A DNA stretch of 20,501 nt from Sulfurovum sp. UBA7648 (GTDB taxonomy: Bacteria > Campylobacterota > Campylobacteria > Campylobacterales > Sulfurovaceae), in the NCBI GenBank assembly GCA_002483605.1, contig DLIG01000007.1, forward strand, positions 167,947-188,447, written 5' to 3'. Position 1 is the stretch's first letter. Each line of letters starts with the position of its first letter. The translations under genes and the position numbers were made by a program. The notes below the pieces were generated by a model that made no database searches, was not told the origin of the DNA, and saw nothing but the letters and a program-made list of their open reading frames with translations. Positions 1 to 5,999 of this stretch are shown piece by piece.

Positions 1-89
1 GCATCACTTTGTATAAGTTTAGGGTGACAACCTTCTTCCAATAATGGCAATATATTGTATAGCTGTATTTTATGAAATAAATGTGTCAT
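1..89 (-). CDS. 5' part of an unrecognised ORF, possibly HTH-like
   Basis: An ATG at 89-87 opens a frame that stays open to the window edge (29 codons, no stop). It reads MTHLFHKIQLYNILPLLEEG and continues CHPKLIQSD. The stretch ILPLLEEGCHPKLIQSD resembles the first helix and turn of homeodomain-like HTH proteins (a G followed by a helix entering a second helix), but the recognition helix would lie outside the window. I see no convincing Shine-Dalgarno (SD) sequence. A hairpin repeat sits 22 nt upstream at 111-136, the same order as at 837-862/829. It could be a chance ORF, since only 29 codons are visible. Confidence 0.3.
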   Translation of the reverse strand, partial: MTHLFHKIQLYNILPLLEEGCHPKLIQSD

Positions 90-110
90 ATTGTCATAAT
101 TTGTAGTATG

Positions 111-136
111 CGTTCCATATCGGGAGATATTGAACG
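111..136. repeat. Imperfect hairpin repeat, copy 1
   Basis: Arms CGTTCCATATC (111-121) and GATATTGAACG (126-136) pair over 11 bp with one internal mismatch around a GGGA loop, followed by AG. It is clearly related to the hairpin at 837-862: same arm length, same loop length (RGGA), same trailing GAG, with base changes that keep pairing at two stem positions. No T-run follows, so a terminator role is unlikely. The architecture recalls bacterial REP-type palindromes with TTCC/GGAA arms, which is a comparison from memory. Confidence 0.6.
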
Positions 137-161
137 AGTTAAGAGATATTGAACGAGTTAA
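124..161. repeat. Perfect 19-bp tandem duplication
   Basis: GAGATATTGAACGAGTTAA occurs at 124-142 and again at 143-161 with no mismatch and no spacer. The unit contains the right arm of the 111-136 hairpin plus its GAGTTAA tail, so a second right arm is present that could compete for pairing with the single left arm. Confidence 0.9.
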
Positions 162-268
162 TGTTTTTATTTATCCTTTTTTATATTGTGCTTTAATAGT
201 TTAGCTTAATTCTAAAACTAATAAATTCGCACATCGTACTATACGACGAGAGGATATTTCTTATTGTC
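162..268. other. AT-rich intergenic stretch, nothing assigned
   Basis: About 107 bp between the tandem repeat and the stop of the membrane ORF. Only very short frames occur, such as an 11-codon ORF beginning at 161. A 5-bp palindrome TCGTA/TACGA around 235-247 is too weak to call. I see no clear promoter or terminator. Confidence 0.5.
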
Positions 269-712
269 TTAATCTTTGCTCTCTTGCTGTAACTTATTTG
301 TAGATTTATTGTTTCTGTAGCAATAGTATAATACAAATATAACAATAGGGGATAATGCTATAAAATAAAAATCGTTAATCATATTAAATATAAACATACC
401 AAAATAAATAGCAGAAAATATTGATATTAATTTACAAATACTAAATGCTGTACTTATATCTTTGTTTTGCAAATTTTCTATAAAAAAATGCTCTTTTAAT
501 ATCTTGTCTCTCTTGACAACCTGATACAAGATTTCAATAATTACGAAAGAAAGACATCCAATGTAAAACCATTCTTTTGAATTTTCTATAAATTCACTAC
601 TTGTCGTGAGCTCAATCCCTGTTCCAGTCATATCATAACCTAAATAAAAAAGATATGAATACAAAAAAGATATCAAAGTTGGAAATTGTCTTTTTAAAAA
701 GGATTTAATCAT
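269..712 (-). CDS. Hypothetical four-helix membrane protein
   Basis: This 147-aa protein is not one I recognise. Hydrophobic segments at about residues 8-28, 47-66, 88-112 and 113-133 suggest four membrane helices, with short charged ends (KSFLKRQ at the N-terminus; a Lys/Asn/Gln/Glu-rich C-terminus). There are no catalytic motifs. The start is ATG at 712-710, supported by AGAAGGA about 8 nt upstream. That ribosome site overlaps the end of the small HTH frame, whose stop lies only 3 nt before this ATG, so the two would be co-translated. Its very low GC and lack of a core-genome context suggest an accessory gene. Function is unknown; an HTH plus small membrane protein pair could be a regulatory, toxin-like or immunity-like unit, but nothing in the sequence decides. 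Confidence 0.65.
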   Translation of the reverse strand: MIKSFLKRQFPTLISFLYSYLFYLGYDMTGTGIELTTSSEFIENSKEWFYIGCLSFVIIEILYQVVKRDKILKEHFFIENLQNKDISTAFSICKLISIFSAIYFGMFIFNMINDFYFIALSPIVIFVLYYCYRNNKSTNKLQQESKD

Positions 713-715
713 TTT

Positions 716-829
716 TTATCCTTCTGTTATTTTTATAATATTATTTATGGTCGACTGTGATAATTTAAGTATTTTAGCTTTCATTGCTTAAGAGCATCCT
801 TTTAAAATTATTTCTCTCTCATATATCAT
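716..829 (-). pseudogene. Tiny helix-turn-helix frame interrupted by an ochre stop
   Basis: Reading from ATG at 829-827 gives MIYEREIILKGCS, a TAA stop at 790-788, then AMKAKILKLSQSTINNIIK and ITEG before a final TAA at 718-716. Read through, G-C-S-x-A-M-K-A-K-I-L-K-L-S-Q-S-T-I-N-N-I-I-K fits the common HTH pattern GxSxxxIAKxLxLSxSTVxxxIK very well. The TAA falls where CAA (Gln) would be natural, one C-to-T change away. Either it is a decayed HTH gene, or translation restarts at ATG 784 and makes a 22-aa peptide containing only the recognition-helix part. Hairpin repeat copy 2 lies 7 nt upstream. Too short for routine gene finding. Confidence 0.55.
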
Positions 830-836
830 AAAGCAA

Positions 837-862
837 CGCTCCACATCAGGAGATGTGGAGCG
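837..862. repeat. Perfect hairpin repeat, copy 2
   Basis: Arms CGCTCCACATC (837-847) and GATGTGGAGCG (852-862) form a perfect 11-bp stem around AGGA, followed by AG. Compared with 111-136, stem positions 3 and 8 change from T-A to C-G pairs on both arms, and the internal mismatch is repaired. It lies between the permease stop (887) and the small HTH frame (829), so it could also slow transcription leaving the permease gene. However, the sequence after it on the minus strand has no run of T. Confidence 0.7.
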
Positions 863-886
863 AGATAAGATGAAAAAGATCAAAGT

Positions 887-1756
887 CTACTTCGAATACA
901 CCAGCAACACGCCGCTAAGGATTATCAAAGCGCCGCCTATCAAAACTTCTGATGAAGGATATATGTCTCCCAGCATTATGCCAAATATAGTTGCAAAAAG
1001 CACGACCGAATAACTAGCTGCACTTACTATACCTGCAGGAGCTGCATAATAAGCTTTTGTCATAAAGATCTGTGCCAACGCAGCAAAGCTTCCCATCATC
1101 ACTATCCATAGCCAATCCAAACCTTGTGGCGATACATACACAGCAAGCTTATCGTCTATAAACGGGAATTTATAAAAAGCGCCGGCCATCATCAAAACAA
1201 GAGGAATGATCGTACCAAATCCCATAAAAGATAACACGACTGCTTTTTCATCATAATATCCTTTGAGACTGCGCACGCTCGTATATGCAAGGGCAGCTAG
1301 AAATCCTGTCATTACTCCGATTACCTGCAATGAATCGATTTCGAACCTGCCCAAAACGGCTATACCGATAAAGCCTATCACTATAGCAAATATCGATACA
1401 TAGCCTAGCCTCTCTTTTAAGATAAAAAATGCCAATAGTGCCGTAAAGATCGGTTCTGTTTTTGCATAGACCACAGCGCTTGAGAGTGATGTTGCTCCAA
1501 TTGTATAAAAAAATACTATGAGTGCAGCTGTGCCGATGATCCCCCTAAAAATAAGAGTAGCAAACATGCCTCCCCTATTTTGCATCGGATTACGCCAAAC
1601 CATCCATAAAACTATTATCAACCCGACTATGTTTCGCCAAAATGTTACTTCAACTGCTCCCATGCTATGAGATAATAATTTCGCAAATGCCATAGTAACA
1701 GCAAACAAAAAAGAGCCTGTGAGCATATATACTACGCCAAGTTTTGTTCCACTCAC
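887..1756 (-). CDS. EamA-family (DMT) permease
   Basis: This 289-aa inner-membrane protein has about ten hydrophobic helices and the internal two-fold EamA repeat typical of drug/metabolite transporters. The first repeat contains RNIVGLIIVLW, FRGIIGTAALIVFFYTIGA and a conserved AKTEPIFTALLAFFILKERLG. The second ends with SYSVVLFATIFGIMLGDIYP and a final helix near the C-terminus. Length matches the family (about 280-300). The substrate cannot be read from sequence; relatives export amino acids, nucleotides or other small metabolites. The start is GTG at 1756-1754 with no good SD of its own. It overlaps the stop of a short leader ORF (1753-1809) that does have one, so translation is probably coupled. 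An internal ATG at codon 11 is possible but would shorten the first helix. Confidence 0.85.
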   Translation of the reverse strand: MSGTKLGVVYMLTGSFLFAVTMAFAKLLSHSMGAVEVTFWRNIVGLIIVLWMVWRNPMQNRGGMFATLIFRGIIGTAALIVFFYTIGATSLSSAVVYAKTEPIFTALLAFFILKERLGYVSIFAIVIGFIGIAVLGRFEIDSLQVIGVMTGFLAALAYTSVRSLKGYYDEKAVVLSFMGFGTIIPLVLMMAGAFYKFPFIDDKLAVYVSPQGLDWLWIVMMGSFAALAQIFMTKAYYAAPAGIVSAASYSVVLFATIFGIMLGDIYPSSEVLIGGALIILSGVLLVYSK

Positions 1757-1809
1757 AAGCTTGCTTTCGTATTTGATCTAATGCTAAGGGCAATTTTATT
1801 TTTAAACAT
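1753..1809 (-). CDS. 18-aa leader ORF coupled to the permease
   Basis: ATG at 1809-1807 opens MFKNKIALSIRSNTKASL and stops at TGA 1755-1753, overlapping the permease GTG by 2 nt (GTGA). A strong ribosome site, AAAGGA at 1820-1815, lies 5 nt upstream, while the permease GTG itself has none. This is the classic layout for translational coupling or a leader peptide. The peptide is basic, with Lys and Arg residues, and shows no run of one amino acid that would indicate attenuation. It does not look like a missing N-terminus, because the permease N-terminus already begins at helix 1. Confidence 0.45.
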   Translation of the reverse strand: MFKNKIALSIRSNTKASL

Positions 1810-1835
1810 CAAATTCCTTTGAATATATTGCCGGA

Positions 1836-1841
1836 ATTATA
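1836..1841 (-). promoter_or_regulatory. Extended -10 promoter of the permease leader
   Basis: On the minus strand the sequence reads ATGATATAATTCC, an extended -10 (TGn then TATAAT). Transcription would begin near 1829, giving a leader of about 20 nt to the leader ORF and 73 nt to the permease GTG. No clear -35 box, as usual in this phylum. Confidence 0.5.
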
Positions 1842-1871
1842 TCATTCAAGTAGCCAAAAATGCTTATCGCC

Positions 1872-1893
1872 TTAAACATAATTATGCTAATAT
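1872..1893 (+). promoter_or_regulatory. Promoter of ppa
   Basis: TTAAAC (1872-1877) followed by ATGC and TAATAT (1888-1893) places an extended -10 about 26 nt before the ppa ATG. The TAAAC block is at the same distance from the -10 as in the ttcA-like and fabD promoters. Its position also shows that the upstream in-frame ATG at 1860 is not the ppa start. Confidence 0.45.
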
Positions 1894-1919
1894 TTTCAAA
1901 ATTTTCCAAGGACACAAAT

Positions 1920-2438
1920 ATGAATATAGATAAAATAGGTTACGGTAAAAATCCGGATGAAGTTAAAGTAGTCATTGAAGTACCTCTAAATTCAAATATC
2001 AAATATGAACTAGACAAAGAAAGCGGTGCGGTTATGGTCGATAGAGTTCTTTACTCTGCTATGCACTATCCGGCAAACTATGGTTTCGTGCCAGATACTC
2101 TTTCTGATGATGAAGATCCTGCAGATGTATTGGTTCTTTGTGATTATGTGCTTCAAGCAGGAAGTGTTATCAAATGTCGTCTAGTAGGCGTCCTGATGAC
2201 AGAAGATGAAAAAGGCGGAGATGAAAAACTGATTGCAGTTCCGTCAAGTAAAATCGATCCAACTTATGACAATATCCAAGACTTGAATGATATCCCAGTG
2301 CATACACAAAACCGTATCAAAAACTTTTTTGAAACATACAAAGCGCTTGAGCCAAATAAATGGGTAAAAGTTACAGGATTTGGCGGCAAAGCAGAAGCGA
2401 CTGCAATTCTAGATAAAGCTATCAAAAACTACAAATAA
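1920..2438 (+). CDS. ppa: Inorganic pyrophosphatase (family I)
   Basis: Cytosolic soluble pyrophosphatase that hydrolyses PPi to two phosphates, pulling biosynthetic reactions forward. The 172-aa protein has the family signature D-E-D-P-A-D-V at 64-70. Active-site residues match E. coli Ppa with an offset of 0 to 1: E20, K28, E30, R42, D64/D66/D69, D96, D101, K103, Y140 and K141. Length is close to the bacterial norm (175). The start chosen is ATG 1920 because AAGGA lies 7 nt upstream and homology begins there; an in-frame ATG at 1860 would add 20 unrelated residues and lies upstream of the likely promoter. It stands alone, divergent from the permease and convergent with the amidase. Confidence 0.96.
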   Translation: MNIDKIGYGKNPDEVKVVIEVPLNSNIKYELDKESGAVMVDRVLYSAMHYPANYGFVPDTLSDDEDPADVLVLCDYVLQAGSVIKCRLVGVLMTEDEKGGDEKLIAVPSSKIDPTYDNIQDLNDIPVHTQNRIKNFFETYKALEPNKWVKVTGFGGKAEATAILDKAIKNYK

Positions 2439-2445
2439 TTTCTGC

Positions 2446-2465
2446 GACGGGACTACGGTCTCGTC
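2446..2465. terminator. Hairpin between converging ppa and amidase genes
   Basis: GACGGGAC and GTCTCGTC pair over 8 bp (one G-T) around TACG, 7 nt after the ppa stop. The trailing sequence is ATTATTCTAAA on the plus strand, only moderately T-rich. Its position between convergent genes suggests a weak or bidirectional terminator. Confidence 0.4.
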
Positions 2466-2504
2466 ATTATTCTAAAAATACAATTCTATAAACAATCCAA
2501 TGAT

Positions 2505-3677
2505 TTAATTATCTATCTCTTTTGCACGGTTTGCAAGATATCGTCCAATACCATCAGCAATTCCCATGGCTGCTTGTTCTTGATATGATGGGTCAAAAAG
2601 CTTTATTCGTTCTTGCGGATGTGTTATATATCCTATTTCTACCAGGACAGATGGCCTGCTTGCTCCAACCAATACCCAAAACGGAGCGCTTCTCACGCCT
2701 CCGTCATAGGCACGCAGATTGCTAAGCAAATTTCTTTGAATATCAATGGCCAATTTATGAGATAAAATGATCTTAGGGCCTGATAAAACTGCATCCAAGA
2801 TAACTTGCTTGCTGCTTCTGTCAGTTCCTTGCAATACCGCGCTGTTTTCTCTCTCGGCGACCCTTTGGCTTCTAGCATCTCTGGTCTTTTGCAAGAAAAA
2901 GGTCTCCACGCCATACATCGAAGATGCCCTTTGTTCATTTGGTGCCGCGTTGCAATGAAGAGAAACAAAGATCTTGGCATCTTTTCTATCAGCCATCTTG
3001 GTTCTTTGTTCCAAAGTCAAAAATCTATCATCGTCACGAGTCAAATATACTTTGTATCCTCGTCTGCTCAAGACCTTGCCCAATTCTTTTGCCATAGCAA
3101 GCACTGCATCTTTTTCTTTTTTACCTCCGCTTGTAGCGCCAGGGTCTTTGCCGCCATGACCGGCATCAATTACTACCACATCTCCGTTTGGAGAATATGA
3201 CGAAGTGGTGGAGGCTTCTTTTTGTGTCTCTTGTTTGTCAATATTTTTTTTATTATTTTCATTTTGAGGTTCTAGATCATTTTCATTTTTTAATTTATCG
3301 GTAAATAGAAATGCTAATTCATTTTTTTTTAATTCTAGTGGGATTTTATATGTCTTGTTAGTTGGCGAAAAATACGGTTCACCGCCTATCTCTCCATCTA
3401 TCACGACTCTTATCTTTGTGGGTTGATTTTGAGCTATGCGAACCATTTTATCTGCATCAATGACACCGATATTTTGCCCCATAACTGCATCATTAAAATC
3501 AAATACTTTTTTTGTCGGGTTTTTCATTGCAAAACTATGGATCTGTCTGCTATCCAATGCAGACTTGAATTGCAACTCTAAGACTTTGTCATTCAATAAT
3601 ACTTTTTCTAAAACATTTACTGCATATACGCTTGTATATGCAAATAAAATATTAATAAAAAGCCATCTTGATAACAT
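2505..3677 (-). CDS. N-acetylmuramoyl-L-alanine amidase, AMIN + Amidase_3
   Basis: Periplasmic zinc amidase that cuts the bond between N-acetylmuramic acid and the stem peptide, used for septal peptidoglycan splitting. The 390-aa protein has a signal peptide (about 1-20, ending SVYA), an AMIN-like targeting domain (about 21-125), a charged Asn/Lys/Glu-rich linker (about 128-162) and an Amidase_3 domain (about 166-385). Zinc ligands are H174 (DAGHGGKDPG), E188 and H241 (SLHCNAA); the catalytic Glu is E347 (VEIGYITHP). Start is ATG 3677, 6 nt after the upstream flavoprotein stop, so it is the last gene of the pyrH-spoT-tyrS operon. It is the AmiC-type partner expected for the FtsEX and EnvC-like proteins encoded at 9157-11279. 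An equivalent amidase ends the same cluster in C. jejuni. Confidence 0.92.
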   Translation of the reverse strand: MLSRWLFINILFAYTSVYAVNVLEKVLLNDKVLELQFKSALDSRQIHSFAMKNPTKKVFDFNDAVMGQNIGVIDADKMVRIAQNQPTKIRVVIDGEIGGEPYFSPTNKTYKIPLELKKNELAFLFTDKLKNENDLEPQNENNKKNIDKQETQKEASTTSSYSPNGDVVVIDAGHGGKDPGATSGGKKEKDAVLAMAKELGKVLSRRGYKVYLTRDDDRFLTLEQRTKMADRKDAKIFVSLHCNAAPNEQRASSMYGVETFFLQKTRDARSQRVAERENSAVLQGTDRSSKQVILDAVLSGPKIILSHKLAIDIQRNLLSNLRAYDGGVRSAPFWVLVGASRPSVLVEIGYITHPQERIKLFDPSYQEQAAMGIADGIGRYLANRAKEIDN

Positions 3678-3683
3678 ACCAGA

Positions 3684-4784
3684 TCATCCATTCTCACCAA
3701 ATTTTAATTTATGCATTAATTCTTTGACGGTAATAATTTCTGTAAGTTTATATCCATTTGAGCCTGTGAAAAACAATCCTCTGTTTAAATCGCCGTAATA
3801 TGCGTCACTTAGTCTATCGGCTATACAATATCCAACCGCTTTTGCCTCTACACCTCTATGGCATGGGGCAACGCAGTTTGAAATACAGGCAACTTTTGGC
3901 GCAGTACCCTCTTCTATCATTTTATGAAGATTTGTTTTTACGCCCCTGGCAGGATAACCAACCGGTGATTTAAAGAGTTGAATGTCGTCTTTCGTGGCAT
4001 TAATGATAGTTTGCTTGAAAACATCACTTGCATCACACTCTACTGTGCCTATAAATCTGGTACCGAGCTGAACTCCTCTAGCACCAAGAGCAAACATTTT
4101 TTTGATATCTTCATTATCCCATACGCCTCCGGCTGCGATCACTGGTATATCGCCCCAAAGTTTTGCTTCTTCTACTACAGGAGGCAGTATGACCTCTAGT
4201 TGATTTTCAGGTAAAAAACATTCTTCATATTTAAAGCCTTGATGGCCTCCGCTAAGCGGTCCTTCTACAATAACGGCATCAGGTAACCTGCCATGGCTTT
4301 TTTCCCATCTTTTGCATAAAATCTTAAGTGCCTTTGCTGTTGACACTATCGGCACTATGGCAACATCTGGAAAATCTTTGACACATTCTGGCATTGTAAG
4401 AGGCAAACCTGCACCTGTTATAATGATATTAGCTCCTGCTCTACAGGCATCCTCGACAACTCTTTTGTAATCATTCATAGCATATAATATATTACATCCG
4501 AGCGGTCTGTCCCCGCAAATTTTACGGGCATTTTCAAAAATAACGCTCAAAGCTTTTGCTGAATAGAAATTTTCTGCTTCAACAGGACGATTATCACCGG
4601 CAAGTTTATCGGCATATGCGCAATTCTCATAAATACCAGTACCAACAGCACTGATCACTCCAAGCCCTCCTTCTAAAGAAACAGAACCGGCTAATTGATC
4701 CCAACTAATACCTACACCCATGCCACCCTGTATAATAGGTGTATCTATGGTATATTTTCCAATTTTAAGAGGTGCGAATGCCAC
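3684..4784 (-). CDS. NPD/nitronate monooxygenase-family FMN oxidoreductase
   Basis: A 366-aa TIM-barrel flavoprotein of the 2-nitropropane dioxygenase/FabK superfamily. Visible motifs are PIIQGGMG at 17-23, GAGLP near 124-128, EGPLSGGHQG at 174-183 (H181 is the usual active-site histidine) and the FMN-phosphate region VIAAGG at 215-220 followed by GARGVQLGTRF. The true substrate is unclear; the family includes nitronate monooxygenases and enoyl-ACP reductase II (FabK). A C-terminal cysteine set, C300, C304, C308 and C320, is notable. The start is GTG at 4784-4782 with AAAGG upstream, overlapping the tyrS TAG by one base (TAGTG). It precedes the amidase by 6 nt. The general family is sure; the name nitronate monooxygenase is only a default label. 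Confidence 0.85.
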   Translation of the reverse strand: MAFAPLKIGKYTIDTPIIQGGMGVGISWDQLAGSVSLEGGLGVISAVGTGIYENCAYADKLAGDNRPVEAENFYSAKALSVIFENARKICGDRPLGCNILYAMNDYKRVVEDACRAGANIIITGAGLPLTMPECVKDFPDVAIVPIVSTAKALKILCKRWEKSHGRLPDAVIVEGPLSGGHQGFKYEECFLPENQLEVILPPVVEEAKLWGDIPVIAAGGVWDNEDIKKMFALGARGVQLGTRFIGTVECDASDVFKQTIINATKDDIQLFKSPVGYPARGVKTNLHKMIEEGTAPKVACISNCVAPCHRGVEAKAVGYCIADRLSDAYYGDLNRGLFFTGSNGYKLTEIITVKELMHKLKFGENG

Positions 4785-5983
4785 TATAATACCTTTACTT
4801 TTGCAAATTTTCTTTTTCCAACTTGAATAACATATTCCCCACTATCAAGTTGCAACTGGTCATCAACGACTTTTTGTTGATTGATCTTAACTGCACCTTG
4901 TGCAATATCTCTTCTCGCCTGTGAAGTTGAAGGTTCCATATTGGCATCTACTAATGCTTTGCATATCCATATAGATGTTTCAAATGAAAACTCAGACATC
5001 TCGGAAGGAATTTCATTTGATTTAAATACCTTATCAAACTCCTCTTTTGCAATATTAGCCAACTCTTTATTATAAAACCTTTCAACAAGCTCCATTGCTA
5101 AATTTTCTTTTACGATCTTTGGATGCATAATACCATCTTCAACACCTTTTTTAAGCAAAGCGATCTCATCGAGTGTTTTTGTACTAAGCAGCTCATAATA
5201 ACGCCACATAAGCGTATCTGAAATTGATAAAACTTTGGCATATATGGTATTTGGGCTTTCTGTGATACCGATATAATTATTTAAAGATTTACTCATTTTG
5301 TGTACGCCGTCTAAACCTTCAAGTATAGGCATTGTGATGACGGCTTGCTCTTTTTCTATACCGTAAGAGCGTTGCAGGTGTCTGCCCATAAGCAAATTGA
5401 ACTTTTGATCGGTACCGCCTATTTCGATATCGCTTTTGAGTTCTACACTATCATAGCCTTGAAGCAGTGGATATAGAAATTCGGAAATGGATATGCTTTG
5501 TCCGCTTTTGTATCTCTTTTCAAAATCATCACGCTCTAACATTCTTGCTACATTAAAAAGGGTACTCAAGCCAACCATACCGGCAGCTCCAAGTTTATCA
5601 AACCAAACTGAATTATAATAGATCTCTGTTTTGGCTCTATCTAAAATTAAAAACGCTTGATCTTGATATGTTTTTGCATTGGCAATGATCGTATCTTTGT
5701 CCATAACTTTTCTAGTTTCACTCTTGCCGGTAGGATCACCTATAGTTGCAGTAAAATCACCGATAATAAGCTGTACTATACCGCCATGATCTTGAAATAT
5801 TTTTAACTTATGCAAAAGCACGGTGTGCCCCAAATGCAGATCTGCTCCGGTAGGATCGAAGCCGACTTTAACAGTATAAGTTTTACCTTCATTGTAATAT
5901 CTGGTTATCAATTTTTCTATATATTCTAGATCGATTATTTCAGATACTCCTCTTTGTATCTCCCCAAGTGCCTTTTGTACCAT
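4784..5983 (-). CDS. tyrS: Tyrosyl-tRNA synthetase
   Basis: Class I aminoacyl-tRNA synthetase charging tRNA-Tyr. The 399-aa protein carries the HIGH-type motif HLGH at 50-53 and KMSKS at 229-233, the tyrosine/ATP pocket motifs KVGFDPTGADLHLGH and GGTDQKFNLLMGR, and a C-terminal S4 RNA-binding domain (about 335-399). Length and the exact KMSKS form fit the bacterial TyrRS branch of about 400 residues rather than the E. coli-like one. ATG 5983 has GAGGGAA a few nt upstream. It follows spoT by 16 nt and overlaps the next gene by one base. Confidence 0.97.
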   Translation of the reverse strand: MVQKALGEIQRGVSEIIDLEYIEKLITRYYNEGKTYTVKVGFDPTGADLHLGHTVLLHKLKIFQDHGGIVQLIIGDFTATIGDPTGKSETRKVMDKDTIIANAKTYQDQAFLILDRAKTEIYYNSVWFDKLGAAGMVGLSTLFNVARMLERDDFEKRYKSGQSISISEFLYPLLQGYDSVELKSDIEIGGTDQKFNLLMGRHLQRSYGIEKEQAVITMPILEGLDGVHKMSKSLNNYIGITESPNTIYAKVLSISDTLMWRYYELLSTKTLDEIALLKKGVEDGIMHPKIVKENLAMELVERFYNKELANIAKEEFDKVFKSNEIPSEMSEFSFETSIWICKALVDANMEPSTSQARRDIAQGAVKINQQKVVDDQLQLDSGEYVIQVGKRKFAKVKVL

Positions 5984-5999
5984 TAATTCCCTCTATTGT

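Noticed and set aside
111..161. CRISPR-like repeat
   Set aside because: The repeat units are directly adjacent with no spacer, there are only two copies, and no cas genes are present.
229..250. Terminator after the 147-aa membrane ORF
   Set aside because: The only palindrome is 5 bp (TCGTA/TACGA) with no T-run.
1860..1919. Longer N-terminus for pyrophosphatase from ATG 1860
   Set aside because: The added residues are not part of the family, the ATG lies upstream of the likely promoter, and ATG 1920 has a strong SD.
2767..3200. Several plus-strand open frames inside the amidase gene
   Set aside because: They lie opposite a gene with a full set of catalytic motifs, have no SD or family similarity, and are antisense shadows.
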